Below the pieces are notes generated by a model that was not told where the DNA came from, searched no databases, and worked only from the letters and a program-made list of their open reading frames with translations. Both the position numbers and the translations under genes were made by a program. Shown here in pieces: positions 42,262 through 42,519 of a stretch of 42,519 nucleotides of DNA; the first letter of the stretch is position 1, and every line of letters begins with the position of its first letter. Origin of the DNA: a virus. The DNA lies in IMG/VR virus record IMGVR_UViG_3300010379_000014, positions 1 to 42,519 of that record; one strand, 5' to 3'.

Positions 42262-42519
42262 CTAATTTTTCCCTTCTTTCTTTAGCCCACTGACTGACCA
42301 ACTTATACATCTCTCGACCTTTTCCCTTTCCTACATTCAATCCACGAAATGTGGGTGTCAACGAGTGATGGTTGGGGCACAGGAGTTCCACATTCTCATA
42401 ACAGTTGTTTTTGTAATTTCCATCCTTATGTTCTAGTTCAACGGGAATCGTATTCGAATAGGGATTGCGTTCAGCCCATCCGCATCTTTCGCACTTCTTA
42501 CCCTTCTCATGAATAAGCA
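42221..42519 (-). CDS. HNH homing endonuclease, partial, antisense over tRNA-Lys
   Basis: Open at the right edge; ends at 42221 on the minus strand. HEKGKKCERCGWAERNPYSN, then PVELEHKDGNYKNNCYENVE and LLCPNHHSLTPTFRG, is a typical HNH core (ELEHxDG...NHH). The last ~14 residues are encoded by the complement of tRNA-Lys(TTT), the mirror image of the sense overlaps at 32129 and 35467. Confidence 0.75.
   Translation of the reverse strand, partial: LIHEKGKKCERCGWAERNPYSNTIPVELEHKDGNYKNNCYENVELLCPNHHSLTPTFRGLNVGKGKGREMYKLVSQWAKERREKLVVRPEGIEPSPMG

Noticed and set aside
1-42519. CRISPR arrays
   Set aside because: No regularly spaced repeats were found; the only short repeats are two copies at 32956 and three 15-bp units at 23882.

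Overview
This window looks like an accessory and tRNA-rich arm of a large tailed double-stranded DNA phage. It has densely packed small genes on one strand with ATGA or GTGA stop-start overlaps, many small zinc-ribbon and membrane peptides, phage-type nucleotide enzymes, more than twenty tRNA genes with encoded CCA ends, and about a dozen homing endonucleases. Lipoproteins with lipoboxes (3403, 10836) suggest a Gram-negative host. A GC-rich block holding an outer-membrane OprB-type porin and the start of an FkbM methyltransferase (about 29.5-31.2 kb) looks bacterial. The porin reminds me of Acidobacteriota homologues, but that is a guess. No capsid, tail, terminase or replisome genes are seen.

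Layout. 1-11.2 kb: end of an HNH gene, a zinc metallopeptidase, small envelope proteins (LemA-like, lipoprotein), a MazZ/DUF5664-type dNTP pyrophosphohydrolase relative, a 617-aa unknown protein, a DUF3326 protein, an HD hydrolase related to (p)ppGpp hydrolases, and zinc-ribbon proteins. 11.2-16.4 kb: an NAD+-dependent DNA ligase cut into three reading frames, with an antisense GIY-YIG and an antisense PD-(D/E)XK-type homing endonuclease in the gaps and an HNH endonuclease at the end. 16.4-19.3 kb: small proteins and a DRB0094/Rnl5-type RNA ligase. 19.3-23 kb: a serine-biased tRNA cluster with two sister HNH genes. 23-29.5 kb: small phage genes, a Lar-like zinc protein and a radical SAM enzyme. 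29.5-31.2 kb: host-like insert. 31.5-42.5 kb: a second tRNA array interleaved with HNH and GIY-YIG genes, an R2K-type ATP-grasp protein, and at least two tRNA-free segments that look like structured RNA.

Three patterns run through the window. First, transcription seems to rely on one promoter type (T-A/G-G/T-C-C/T-AAA, 18-bp spacer, GGTATACT or GGTATTAT). Several start codons lie exactly 6 nt after the -10, implying leaderless mRNAs. Second, homing endonuclease genes abut or overlap tRNA genes, and six of them have the start codon or ribosome site buried in a hairpin. Third, many tRNA genes are abnormal: T-loop breaks, a lost D-arm, and long variable arms paired with Trp or Lys anticodons. 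Together these suggest a tRNA array being reshaped by endonuclease-driven recombination in a phage that also carries an RNA ligase. All functional calls rest on motifs read by eye; no database search was run.
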